Positions 1 through 6,897 are shown, counted from the stretch's first letter. The stretch: 6,897 nt of DNA from Candidatus Omnitrophota bacterium (GCA_023247135.1 JAHFHB010000103.1:1-6897); one strand, 5' to 3'. Notes: generated from the sequence alone by a model not told the origin. Made by a program: numbers and translations.

Positions 1-1045
1 CTATTTTCGCTTGATCGCAGAGGGACAGGAGCAGGGCCGCCTTGCGAAGGCGCTGGGTCCGGCGCTTTGTCTCGGCAGCACGCTTTACAAAACGGTGAAC
101 AGTACCGGCCGCAGCCTGTATGAAAAGAAAATTTTGAAGCCTAAAAAATTACCCATCCCGGTCATCAGTGTCGGCAACCTGACTTGGGGCGGAACGGGCA
201 AGACGCCGCTTGTGGAGTGGCTCTCGCGCAAGGTCAGTGACAAAGGCCGCAAACCGATCGTTTTGACTCGCGGCTACGGCGCCGATGAAGTCAACCAACT
301 GCGTCATCATCTGCCGGATCTTTTGATCGCCGAAGGCCGCGACCGCTACCAGAACGCCATGACGGCGCTGAAAAGCAAACCTGCCGACTGTGCCATCATG
401 GATGATGGTTTTCAGCATTGGCCGGTTCAGCGCGATCTTGAGATTGTGGTGATCAATTCGCTGCAGCCTTTCGGCAACCGCAAACTGCTGCCCTGTGGTA
501 TTTTGCGTGAACCTTTGGCGGTGTTGAACCGCGCCGATGTGGTCGTGCTTTCCCACGTCAATCTGGTCAAACCGCAGGAATTGCAGGCTTTGCGCGAGGA
601 AGTCCGCAAGCTTGCGCCCAAAGCCGCGCTGGTGGAAACGATTCTGGAGCCTCTCTTTTTTTACCGTTCGGACAAGAAAATGAGGATTCCCATCATCAAA
701 TTGAAAAATAGCCGCGTGACGACGATTTCCGGCGTGGCCTCGCCCCAATCGTTCCGGCTTTTGCTGCAAAACTGCCAGATCAAACCCACGCGCAATTTCG
801 AGTTCAACGATCATCACGCCTACAGCGAGCAGGAACTGCGCGAAGTGCGCCGCGTCAGCGACTCAGCCGCGGTCGAAAATATCATCACGACCGAAAAGGA
901 TTTCTACCGGTCGCCGAAGAAAATTGCGGAAATTCTTGACCCGTTGATTTTGGCGACGCGCCTTTGCATCGTGTCCGGCGAGGGCCTGCTGCACGATAGA
1001 ATCAACAAAATGCTGGAGGCCTCTGCCAAAGCATGCATGAGATAA
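1..1045 (+). CDS. lpxK: Tetraacyldisaccharide 4'-kinase LpxK (5' end outside window)
   Basis: LpxK transfers the ATP gamma-phosphate to the 4' position of tetraacyldisaccharide 1-phosphate, giving lipid IVA at the cytoplasmic face of the inner membrane. Counting from the TTG at 11, residues 56-66 hold the P-loop GNLTWGGTGKT (Lys64). RPIVLTRGYG follows, then the family hallmark DDGFQH at 131-136, REPL, DHH at 267-269 and TTEKD at 293-297, all in the order expected for LpxK. The 344 residues are close to the usual length. The reading frame is open to the left edge (codons for Y-F-R at 2-10), and the ten bases before the TTG contain no Shine-Dalgarno sequence. The N-terminal block YFRLIAEG looks like family sequence, so the true start is probably upstream. 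The gene ends at a TAA that overlaps the next gene by 13 bases. The identification is very secure; the start is not. Confidence 0.95.
   Translation, partial: YFRLIAEGQEQGRLAKALGPALCLGSTLYKTVNSTGRSLYEKKILKPKKLPIPVISVGNLTWGGTGKTPLVEWLSRKVSDKGRKPIVLTRGYGADEVNQLRHHLPDLLIAEGRDRYQNAMTALKSKPADCAIMDDGFQHWPVQRDLEIVVINSLQPFGNRKLLPCGILREPLAVLNRADVVVLSHVNLVKPQELQALREEVRKLAPKAALVETILEPLFFYRSDKKMRIPIIKLKNSRVTTISGVASPQSFRLLLQNCQIKPTRNFEFNDHHAYSEQELREVRRVSDSAAVENIITTEKDFYRSPKKIAEILDPLILATRLCIVSGEGLLHDRINKMLEASAKACMR
1015..1035 (+). promoter_or_regulatory. Shine-Dalgarno and start for the acyltransferase-ELM1 gene
   Basis: GGAGG at 1015-1019 lies inside the end of lpxK, 13 bases before the ATG at 1033. The spacing is rather long, but this is the only strong ribosome-binding match nearby. 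The start sits upstream of the lpxK stop (1043-1045), which suggests translational coupling. The ATG at 1037 is in another frame and reaches a stop two codons later, so 1033 is the functional start. Confidence 0.55.
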
Positions 1046-2973
1046 CCGACCGCATTGCCTACGGGCTCGTGCGGGCGCTTGTCTTCGGCTTCACGCGCCT
1101 GCCGCTGGAGCTGGCGATCCGGATCGGCCGTTTGCTGGGCGCCGGCAGTTTCTATTTCACCCGGCGCCGCCGCGTGGCGTATGCGGATCTTAAGGCCGCT
1201 TTCGGCAGCCGTCTGGATGAAAGCGCTCGCTGGAATATCGTCCGCCGCCACTTTGCGCATCTGGGGCAAGTCGGCGTGGAGATGATGTTTTTCCCGCTGC
1301 TGGCCCCCGCGGATCTGGCGCGCCGGCTCACCATTCACCACAAAGAACGTTTTGATGAATTGATGGCGCAAAAAAAGCCGGTGGTGCTTTTGACCGCGCA
1401 TTATGGAAACTGGGAACTGCTCCAAGTGATCGGAACGCTGGAGGGGCGGCCGATTCACGTTCTGCAGCGCGGGCAAAAGTACGCGCGGCTGAACCAGATG
1501 CTTTCGGAACTGCGCAAAAGCCGGGGTTCGGTAGCGGTCACGCGCGGTATGGGGATGCGCGAAATGCTGCGGGCACTCAAGCGGGGCGAGCCGGTCGGCC
1601 TGCTGGGCGATCAGGACGCCGGCAAGCAGGAAGGCCGTATTCTGCGGCTGCTGGGCCGCAAAACGACGGTGCCCACGGGGCCCTTTGAATTGGCGCGGCG
1701 CATGGGCGCGGTCGTTCTGCCCGCGTTTATCACTTCAGAAGCCGACGGGCGTCACACGATTCATGTGGAAGAACCGATGTCGGATTTTGGAGATGAAGCC
1801 GGGTTGGAAGCGGCCATGACCCGCTACCTCGGCATTCTGGAAGAACGCATTGCCAGCCGGCCGGAGCAATGGCTGTGGGGAACCAAACGCTGGAAGTACA
1901 GCTGGACGAAACGCATTTTGATTCTTTCCGACGGCAAGCCGGGGCATTTCAAACAGTCCGAAGCCGTGGCGGCGGCGTTTCAAAAAATAAAAAACCAGTA
2001 CGGCCGGCCCGGCATGGAATATCCGCTGCAGCGCATCCGCGTGAACTTTCAGAGCGAGTGGCGGCGGCGGCTTTTCCCGGCGGCGGTTTTTTTTCTGATG
2101 CCCTGGATTCAGGGACGGCTGGGCTGGCTGGCGCCTTTTTTTGATGCGGAAACGGCGCGTGCGCTGCGTGAGGCGGGCGCGGATTTTATTATTTCAACCG
2201 GCGCAAGTTTGACGCCGCTCAATCTTTGTTTGGCGCGCGAGAACCGCGCGAAAAGCCTTGTTTTAATGAAACCCGCATTTCCTTTCAATTTGTTTCGCTA
2301 TGATTTGGCGCTTGTGCCGGCGCATGACCGCGGCGCGGTGCCGCGGGAAAGCCTGCGGACGCTGCTGGTGCCGTCCATTCCTGACTTTGAAACACTCCGG
2401 CGTGCGGGAGAAAAAATGAAAGCGGAAATTAAACATCCTGAGCGGGTGAAGCTGGCTGTCTTTTTAGGCGGGCCGACACGCCATTACCGCATGAGTCTGG
2501 ACGGCATTGAGAAACTGGTGTCGGTGCTGGGGAAACTGGCGCCGGTATTTGGAGACTATGTACTGACGACTTCCCGCAGAACACCCGAAAATATTTCTCA
2601 TTTTTTAAAACAGCGCCAGCCGCATCTGACGGGCTGCCAGCGCCTCGTGATCGGAGCAGAAGATACGCGGCCCGAAGTGGCCGCAGGCATGATGGCGCTG
2701 GCGGATACTCTTCTTGTGACGGAGGACAGCCTTTCGATGATTTCAGAGGGAATCTGGAGTTCAAAAAAAGTCATCGTGCTGCAGCTGGCGCCGCATCTTT
2801 TGCCGTCGAAACACCGGCGGTTTTTGGAGCTGCTGCAGGCGAAGAATGCCGTGATGGCCGCTGCGCCTGAAGAACTGGAATCCATACTTAAAATCGCCGG
2901 CCGGCTGGAAGCGGCCAGCCTGGTTGGCGCACAGGAAGAGGCGCTGGTGAACCGTCTCGAGGCGATTTTGTGA
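1033..2973 (+). CDS. Fusion: LpxL/HtrB-type lipid A acyltransferase + ELM1-family putative glycosyltransferase
   Basis: This 646-residue protein has two parts. Residues 1 to about 290 are a late acyltransferase of the lysophospholipid/lipid A (LpxL/LpxM/HtrB) family. They carry the catalytic H-x4-E motif HYGNWE (His123, Glu128), the GLLGDQDAG segment, a GRKTTVPTGPFELARRMGA block, and the typical C-terminal EQWLWGTKRWK at 278-288. Its likely job is adding a secondary acyl chain to a lipid A precursor, fitting its place after lpxK. From about residue 294 a second domain begins with ILILSDGKPGH (295-305). It continues with GGPTRHY (479-485), SRRTP (514-518) and TEDSLSMISE (563-572), the conserved blocks of the ELM1 family (mitochondrial fission ELM1 / GtrOC1-like putative GT-B glycosyltransferases). 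The linker is only a few residues and I see no start signal at the junction. The sugar donor and acceptor of the ELM1 half cannot be told from sequence. The stop shares four bases (GTGA) with the next start. Confidence 0.9.
   Translation: MHEITDRIAYGLVRALVFGFTRLPLELAIRIGRLLGAGSFYFTRRRRVAYADLKAAFGSRLDESARWNIVRRHFAHLGQVGVEMMFFPLLAPADLARRLTIHHKERFDELMAQKKPVVLLTAHYGNWELLQVIGTLEGRPIHVLQRGQKYARLNQMLSELRKSRGSVAVTRGMGMREMLRALKRGEPVGLLGDQDAGKQEGRILRLLGRKTTVPTGPFELARRMGAVVLPAFITSEADGRHTIHVEEPMSDFGDEAGLEAAMTRYLGILEERIASRPEQWLWGTKRWKYSWTKRILILSDGKPGHFKQSEAVAAAFQKIKNQYGRPGMEYPLQRIRVNFQSEWRRRLFPAAVFFLMPWIQGRLGWLAPFFDAETARALREAGADFIISTGASLTPLNLCLARENRAKSLVLMKPAFPFNLFRYDLALVPAHDRGAVPRESLRTLLVPSIPDFETLRRAGEKMKAEIKHPERVKLAVFLGGPTRHYRMSLDGIEKLVSVLGKLAPVFGDYVLTTSRRTPENISHFLKQRQPHLTGCQRLVIGAEDTRPEVAAGMMALADTLLVTEDSLSMISEGIWSSKKVIVLQLAPHLLPSKHRRFLELLQAKNAVMAAAPEELESILKIAGRLEAASLVGAQEEALVNRLEAIL
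2959..2973 (+). promoter_or_regulatory. Ribosome-binding site and GTGA overlap start
   Basis: GAGG at 2959-2962 lies seven bases before a GTG start at 2970. That GTG overlaps the upstream TGA stop (2971-2973) as GTGA. The good spacing, and a protein that begins directly with the GT4 first strand (MKTLQLLPSLEVGGVERG), support GTG as the start. Overlaps of this kind usually couple translation of the two genes. Confidence 0.65.
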
Positions 2974-5111
2974 AAACACTGCAATTACTGCCTTCTCTGG
3001 AAGTCGGGGGAGTGGAACGCGGCGTGGTGGATCTCGCCAGGGCTTTGGGCGCGCGCGGCCACCAGACGGTGGTGATCTCTTCCGGCGGTGCTTTGGTGCA
3101 GGAGCTTGTACGCGCCGGGGTGAAACACTACGAATTGCCGGTCAATAAAAAATCGCTTTTTTCCCTGAAACTGGTGCCGGTGATCGCGCAAATCATCGAG
3201 CGCGAACAAATCGATCTGGTGCATGCACGCAGCCGCGTGCCGGCCTGGATCGGCTGGCTGGCGGCCCGCAAAGCCGGCGTTCCGTTTGTGACGACCTGCC
3301 ATGGGTATTACGCCACGCATTTCCTGAGCCGCATCATGGGGTGGGGCAAGCGCGTGATCGTGATTTCCCGAACGGTCGGCCGCCACATGATTGATGATTT
3401 CAAAGTGCCGGCTGAACGCATCCGGCTTGTGCACCGGGGGCTTGACCTGGCGCAATTCCGTTTTGTGCCCGGCCGCTACGATGAAAAACGCACCGTGCTA
3501 AAAATCCTGAATGTCGGACGGCTTTCACCCATCAAGGGGCATCTTGAATTTTTAAAAGCAGTCCATCTGTTGAAGCGCAGGCTGGGTTCCATCGAGGTGC
3601 TGATTGCGGGGGCGGAGGGCAAAGGTAAAACTAAATACACCGGGCAAATTAAAGACACGATCCGGCAGTTAGGACTGGAATCGACCGTGCGTTTGCTCGG
3701 AACGCGCCGCGATATTCCCGAACTTTTGGCTTCGGCCGATCTGCTGGTCCTGTCGACGCTGGTTCCGGAAGCGTTTGGCCGGGTGCTGATCGAGGCGGGT
3801 GCCGTCGGCACCGCCGTGCTGGCCACGCGCGTTGGCGGTGTGATGGACGTGATCGACCATGCCGAAAACGGCAGGCTGGTGACGCCCGGTGATGTGCAGG
3901 CGATGGCTGAGGAGATGCATCTTCTTCTGACCGACCGCGCGCAAACCCAGCGCTATGTGCGCCAGCTCCACGCGAAAGTCTGCAGCCAGTTTACGCTCGA
4001 GCAGATGATGGCGGAGACGCTGCGTGTTTATGAAGAGGTCCTGCGTGAAAAAAAAATACTCGTGATAAAACTTGGCGCGGCCGGGGATTTGATTTTGGCG
4101 ACACCGAGTTTCCGCATGCTGCGAAAACGCTTTCCGCATGCCGCGATGACGCTGCTTGTCGACAAAAACCTGAGCGGTCTTGCGGCTTCCGGCGGGTACT
4201 TTGATGAAATCGTGCCGGTGGATCGTAAAAAACTGCAGCAGCCCGGCTACCTGCTCAAGCTGGCCAAACGTTTGCGGCGCGAAGGCTACGATGTTTCGAT
4301 CGACCTGCAAAACACCAAGTGGACGCATCTTTTAGCCGCGCTTGCGCTGGTGCGTGAACGCTACGGTTTTGCGCGCGGACGGCTGGCCTTCTTGCTGAAC
4401 CGGCCCGACCACGGTTACGCCGCGGTCGAGGCGCCTGTGCGCCATCAGTTCCGGATTATTTCCAAACTGGGTGTGACGGAGTTTGACGATGCGCTTGAAC
4501 TGGTGCCTTCGGAATCTGCCGAAGCTAAAGCCGCGGAATTGCTAGGGCCCCGCCAAGCGCCGCAAAAATGGATCGGCCTGGTGACGGGAGCCAGTCCCGC
4601 GTGGGCCACCAAGCGCTGGCCGCTTGAGTATTTCGAAGCACTGGCGCGTCTGCTGATCGAACGCCAGGACTGCCGCATTGTTCTGCTTGGAACGGAGGAA
4701 GAGGCGGCGCGAACCGGCAATTTTTTAGGCGGCTCTGGAGCGGTGACGAATCTCTGCGGAAAAACCAGCCTCGAAGATCTCGTTGCGGTGATCAAACAAC
4801 TCGATCTTGTAGTGACGGGCGATTCGGCGCCGCTGCATATCGCCGCGGCGCTCAAAAAGAAAATCGTGTGTTTTTTCGGGCCGACCGACCCCAAGCGTCA
4901 CCTGCCGCCGGCGGCAGATGCAGCCTTGCTGGTGCGCCGTTTGGAATGCCAGCCGTGCTATCAGGGAAAATGCCGGAATTCCGAAGAGCTGGCCTGCCTG
5001 CGCCGCATTACGGTCGAGGAAGCGTATGAGTCGGTGCTCAAACAACTGCGCTCCGGCGTCAAAAGCCAGGGCAAGCCGAAGGAACCCGCCGGCAGTGCGA
5101 GCCCCGCATGA
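2970..5111 (+). CDS. Fusion: GT4 glycosyltransferase + GT9 heptosyltransferase-like domain
   Basis: This 713-residue protein carries two glycosyltransferases, both of GT-B fold. Residues 1 to about 358 are a GT4 retaining enzyme: GGVERG near 13-18, the donor-phosphate residues Arg184 and Lys189 in GRLSPIKG, and the E-x7-E motif PEAFGRVLIE (Glu267, Glu275). From residue 363 a GT9 (ADP-heptose:LPS heptosyltransferase) domain begins with ILVIKLGAAGD. Asp373 matches the catalytic Asp13 of E. coli WaaC, Lys548 in ATKRWP matches Lys192, and Asp618 in GDSAPLHIA matches Asp261. FFGPTDP follows. A cysteine cluster, C660-x2-C663-x4-C668-x7-C676, lies near the end, as in a subset of GT9 proteins. The last ~20 residues are a polar Gly/Ser/Pro/Lys tail. 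Likely role: two successive sugar additions to the LPS inner core, probably including a heptose; exact sugars are unknown. The junction sits at a run of nine A (4048-4056). The stop overlaps the next start as ATGA. Confidence 0.92.
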   Translation: MKTLQLLPSLEVGGVERGVVDLARALGARGHQTVVISSGGALVQELVRAGVKHYELPVNKKSLFSLKLVPVIAQIIEREQIDLVHARSRVPAWIGWLAARKAGVPFVTTCHGYYATHFLSRIMGWGKRVIVISRTVGRHMIDDFKVPAERIRLVHRGLDLAQFRFVPGRYDEKRTVLKILNVGRLSPIKGHLEFLKAVHLLKRRLGSIEVLIAGAEGKGKTKYTGQIKDTIRQLGLESTVRLLGTRRDIPELLASADLLVLSTLVPEAFGRVLIEAGAVGTAVLATRVGGVMDVIDHAENGRLVTPGDVQAMAEEMHLLLTDRAQTQRYVRQLHAKVCSQFTLEQMMAETLRVYEEVLREKKILVIKLGAAGDLILATPSFRMLRKRFPHAAMTLLVDKNLSGLAASGGYFDEIVPVDRKKLQQPGYLLKLAKRLRREGYDVSIDLQNTKWTHLLAALALVRERYGFARGRLAFLLNRPDHGYAAVEAPVRHQFRIISKLGVTEFDDALELVPSESAEAKAAELLGPRQAPQKWIGLVTGASPAWATKRWPLEYFEALARLLIERQDCRIVLLGTEEEAARTGNFLGGSGAVTNLCGKTSLEDLVAVIKQLDLVVTGDSAPLHIAAALKKKIVCFFGPTDPKRHLPPAADAALLVRRLECQPCYQGKCRNSEELACLRRITVEEAYESVLKQLRSGVKSQGKPKEPAGSASPA
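4045..4065 (+). other. A9 tract at the GT4/GT9 junction
   Basis: Nine consecutive A residues occupy 4048-4056, directly after an out-of-frame GTG (4045-4047) and exactly where the GT4 domain ends and the GT9 domain begins. As written the frame stays open, giving ...VLREKKILVIKLG. With one A fewer, the GT4 frame would end after REKKYS at the TGA at 4063-4065. With one A more or two fewer, the GTG would be in frame with the GT9 domain (VKK(K)ILVIKLG). Whether this is a working slippage site, a relic of two once-separate genes, or chance cannot be settled from sequence alone. Confidence 0.4.
5097..5111 (+). promoter_or_regulatory. ATGA overlap start of the tandem GT9 gene
   Basis: The ATG at 5108 overlaps the upstream TGA (5109-5111). 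Upstream there is only a weak purine stretch (GCGAG, 5097-5101); AAGGA is more than 20 bases away. Initiation therefore probably relies on ribosomes finishing the upstream gene. The start is supported by the protein, which opens with MKILIVLKNWIGD and places the GT9 aspartate at residue 13, as in E. coli WaaC. Confidence 0.6.
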
Positions 5112-6897
5112 AAATTCTCATCGTTCTTAAAAACTGGATCGGCGACGTTCTGTTTCAAATGCCCGCCATTGAAGCGCTGCGCGCGCAATTTCCCGAAGCG
5201 GAAATCGTTTGCATGGCTCCGGCACGCTGTCTGGAAGTCTTGCGCGAGCATCCGGCGGTGGACCGGCTGGTTCTTTTTGACGAACGCGGCCCGCAGCGCT
5301 GGCTCTGGAAAAAAGCCGCTGTTATTTTGTGGCTGCGCCGCGAAAAATTTGACCGGGGTTACTTGTTTCACCGCTCCAAAACCCGCGCATTTCTTCTCAT
5401 GCTGGGCGGCGTTCGCGAGCGCATCGGTTTTCAAAAAGGGCGGCGCTTTTTTCTGACGCGGGCGCACCACGAACCGCTTGAAGCCTTGCATCATGCCGAC
5501 CCCATGCTTGCGCTTTTGCGCCAGGACGGGCTGAACGTTCCCGAACACGGTATTTATCGCTTTTATTATTCGCCGGGAAGCCGCCAGAGCGTGATTGATT
5601 TTTTGCAGCGCCAAAAACTTCAAGACGGGACCTTTGCCTGCTTTCATCTGGGGGCGAATTGGGAACCCAAGCGCTGGCCGCCCGGGCATTTCGCGGCGCT
5701 TGCGGATGAATTGCACAGACGTTACGGTCTTGCGATCGTGGTGACGGGCCAGCCCGCAGACGAACCGCTTTTTCAGGCGCTGAAAACCCAAACGCGTCAC
5801 GCCCGGCTGATCAGTTTGATCGGCCAGACCACACTGCAGGAACTGGCCGCGCTTTTCAGGCGGGCCGCTGTGCTTGTGACGGGAGATTCCGGGCCCATGC
5901 ATATCGCGGCCGGCGCCGGTGCGCGTGTGGTGACTCTTTTTGGGCCGACGGACGCTCTGCGGACCGGACCGCGCGGACCGGGTGAAACCGAAGTGATTCA
6001 ATACATTCCACAAGGCTACAGCGTGCCCTGGTATGGACCTTTGCCGAAAGGCGACTGGCTCGAGCATATCGTGCCGGCTCAGGTTTTGGCGGTGATTGAG
6101 CGCCGCGGCTGGGGGCTGGGCGCGGCACAAACTCCTGAGCCGTTATGCGGGAAGAAACCGGTGATGCAGGGCGAACGTCCCGTCCGGTCGATTTTGTTTG
6201 TGACGCTGACCAATCTGGGCGATGTCATTTTAAACACCGCTGTCTTGGCGAAACTGCTCGGCCGTTATCCGGAGGCGCGCGTGACGGCCGTGGTCAGTCC
6301 GCGCGGCCGCAGTATTCTGGAAAAAAGCCCGCACATTCAACGCCTCGTGATTTACGATAAACGCGCCGGCTTGTTTGAGAAGCTGTGTTTTGTGCGCGAA
6401 CTACGGCGTGAGCCGTATGACCTTGCCGTCGATCTGCGTAACAGCGCGATTCCGTTTTTGGCCGGAGCCCGCCGGGCCAGTCCGCTCATTCGGCGCTACA
6501 AAAGCAAATCCATGCGAGCGCGCCATCTGGAAGTTCTTGCGATGATGGGCATTCCCGGCGGGCTGGAGCGTCCGTTTGATTTTTTTCTGCCGGCCGATCA
6601 ACAGTCGCTTGAAAAAAAACTCGAGGCGGCCGGCATCCCAACTGCGCACCGGCTGGTCGTGATGGCGCCGGTGGCAGCCAGCGAACTCAAAACCTGGAAA
6701 CTCGAAGGCTTTGCCGAAGTGATCCGCGGACTTTTAACACAGGAGGACCTGACGATCGTGCTCGCGGGCGACCAGCGTGAGCGCGTGTTGGCCGCGCCGC
6801 TGACCGCACTGCATCCTTCGCGAGTCTGCAATCTTGCCGGACAGACCCGCATGCCGGAAGCAGCCGCGCTGTTAAAAAAGGCCGGTCTGGTGGTGGC
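5108..6897 (+). CDS. Tandem GT9-GT9 heptosyltransferase-like fusion (3' end outside window)
   Basis: The frame from the ATG at 5108 stays open to the right edge: 596 codons with no stop, so the gene is partial at its 3' end. Residues 1 to about 340 form a complete GT9 domain. It has Asp13 in KNWIGD, Lys188 in EPKRWP, and VTGDSGPMHIAA with Asp260, then LFGPTD; the positions nearly match Asp13, Lys192 and Asp261 of E. coli WaaC. A short linker (about 341-357) is followed by a second GT9 domain. That one has SILFVTLTNLGD (Asp372), a YDLAVDLR segment and ELKTW (Lys528). The window ends inside ...LLKKAGLVV, just before the expected second DSG-x-x-H motif, so whether that donor-site motif is intact cannot be seen. 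Unlike the GT9 domain in the preceding gene, the first domain here has no cysteine cluster. Likely role: one or two heptose (or related sugar) additions to the LPS core in the cytoplasm. The second domain's activity is less certain. Confidence 0.88.
   Translation, partial: MKILIVLKNWIGDVLFQMPAIEALRAQFPEAEIVCMAPARCLEVLREHPAVDRLVLFDERGPQRWLWKKAAVILWLRREKFDRGYLFHRSKTRAFLLMLGGVRERIGFQKGRRFFLTRAHHEPLEALHHADPMLALLRQDGLNVPEHGIYRFYYSPGSRQSVIDFLQRQKLQDGTFACFHLGANWEPKRWPPGHFAALADELHRRYGLAIVVTGQPADEPLFQALKTQTRHARLISLIGQTTLQELAALFRRAAVLVTGDSGPMHIAAGAGARVVTLFGPTDALRTGPRGPGETEVIQYIPQGYSVPWYGPLPKGDWLEHIVPAQVLAVIERRGWGLGAAQTPEPLCGKKPVMQGERPVRSILFVTLTNLGDVILNTAVLAKLLGRYPEARVTAVVSPRGRSILEKSPHIQRLVIYDKRAGLFEKLCFVRELRREPYDLAVDLRNSAIPFLAGARRASPLIRRYKSKSMRARHLEVLAMMGIPGGLERPFDFFLPADQQSLEKKLEAAGIPTAHRLVVMAPVAASELKTWKLEGFAEVIRGLLTQEDLTIVLAGDQRERVLAAPLTALHPSRVCNLAGQTRMPEAAALLKKAGLVV
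6149..6166 (+). promoter_or_regulatory. Possible internal start for the second GT9 domain
   Basis: In the linker between the two GT9 domains, GGGAAG at 6149-6154 precedes in-frame GTG (6161) and ATG (6164) codons. The ATG, with nine bases of spacing, would begin a protein with MQGERPVRSILFVTLTNLGD, a natural length for a stand-alone GT9 N-terminus. The upstream frame has no stop here, so the full-length fusion is still the primary product; a second, shorter product is only a possibility. Confidence 0.3.

Noticed and set aside
149..1476. Minus-strand open frames at 149-817, 427-621 and 904-1476 opposite lpxK and the acyltransferase
   Set aside because: They are antisense to well-supported genes, show no recognisable family motif, and have arginine/histidine/glutamine-rich shadow composition.
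2087..2094. T8 run within the ELM1 domain as a possible frameshift site
   Set aside because: The frame on both sides encodes continuous ELM1-family sequence and the run is not at a domain boundary, so there is no functional reason to suspect slippage.
4902..4917. Perfect 16-base palindrome CTGCCGCCGGCGGCAG
   Set aside because: It lies mid-gene between FFGPTDP and the Cys cluster, with no loop and no following T run. It is probably incidental in G+C-rich coding sequence and not a terminator or operator.
4961..6130. 389-codon open frame on the minus strand
   Set aside because: It lies wholly antisense to the GT4-GT9 and GT9-GT9 genes. Its translation is low-complexity in character (rich in Arg, Gln, His, Pro) with no recognisable motif, as expected opposite G+C-rich genes.
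6145..6360. Short plus-strand open frame (71 codons)
   Set aside because: It is out of frame inside the tandem GT9 gene, and its product has no hydrophobic core or known motif. The GT9 frame through the same bases gives clear family sequence.
1..6897. CRISPR arrays, tRNA/rRNA genes, insertion sequences, riboswitches, terminators
   Set aside because: The window is essentially all coding, with overlapping genes. I saw no direct-repeat arrays, transposase motifs, cloverleaf sequence or hairpin-plus-T-run structures.

Overview
The window reads as one stretch of a lipopolysaccharide (LPS) biosynthesis operon on the + strand. It has four coding regions, no intergenic space, and stop/start overlaps of 13, 4 and 4 bases. 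In order they are: lpxK (lipid A 4'-kinase, entering from the left edge); a lipid A-type late acyltransferase fused to an ELM1-family putative glycosyltransferase; a GT4 glycosyltransferase fused to a GT9 heptosyltransferase; and a tandem GT9-GT9 protein that runs off the right edge without a stop. I see no promoter, terminator, RNA gene, repeat array or mobile element. Because the operon enters and leaves the window, its control elements must lie outside.

The organism is a Gram-negative-type (outer-membrane, lipid A-making) bacterium with moderately G+C-rich coding sequence. The LpxK N-terminus (an extra block around YFRLIAEG before the P-loop), the acyltransferase and ELM1 placed directly after LpxK, and the multi-domain glycosyltransferases resemble what I recall from uncultured Omnitrophota or related lineages. 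This is a family-level impression, not a proven assignment. Nothing suggests a plasmid, phage or recent transfer.

A working model is as follows. LpxK makes lipid IVA by 4'-phosphorylation. The acyltransferase half of the next protein adds a secondary acyl chain. The ELM1, GT4 and three GT9 domains then add sugars, with the GT9 domains probably adding heptoses to the Kdo-lipid A inner core at the cytoplasmic face of the inner membrane. A Kdo transferase (waaA/kdtA) might be expected just outside the window, but it is not visible here.

The most notable feature is that three consecutive genes each encode two enzymatic domains that are separate proteins in model bacteria. One junction (GT4 to GT9) falls next to a run of nine A residues, where loss of one A would release the GT4 domain alone. 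Another (GT9 to GT9) carries a possible internal start. These points need comparison with relatives before being taken as biology rather than assembly error.
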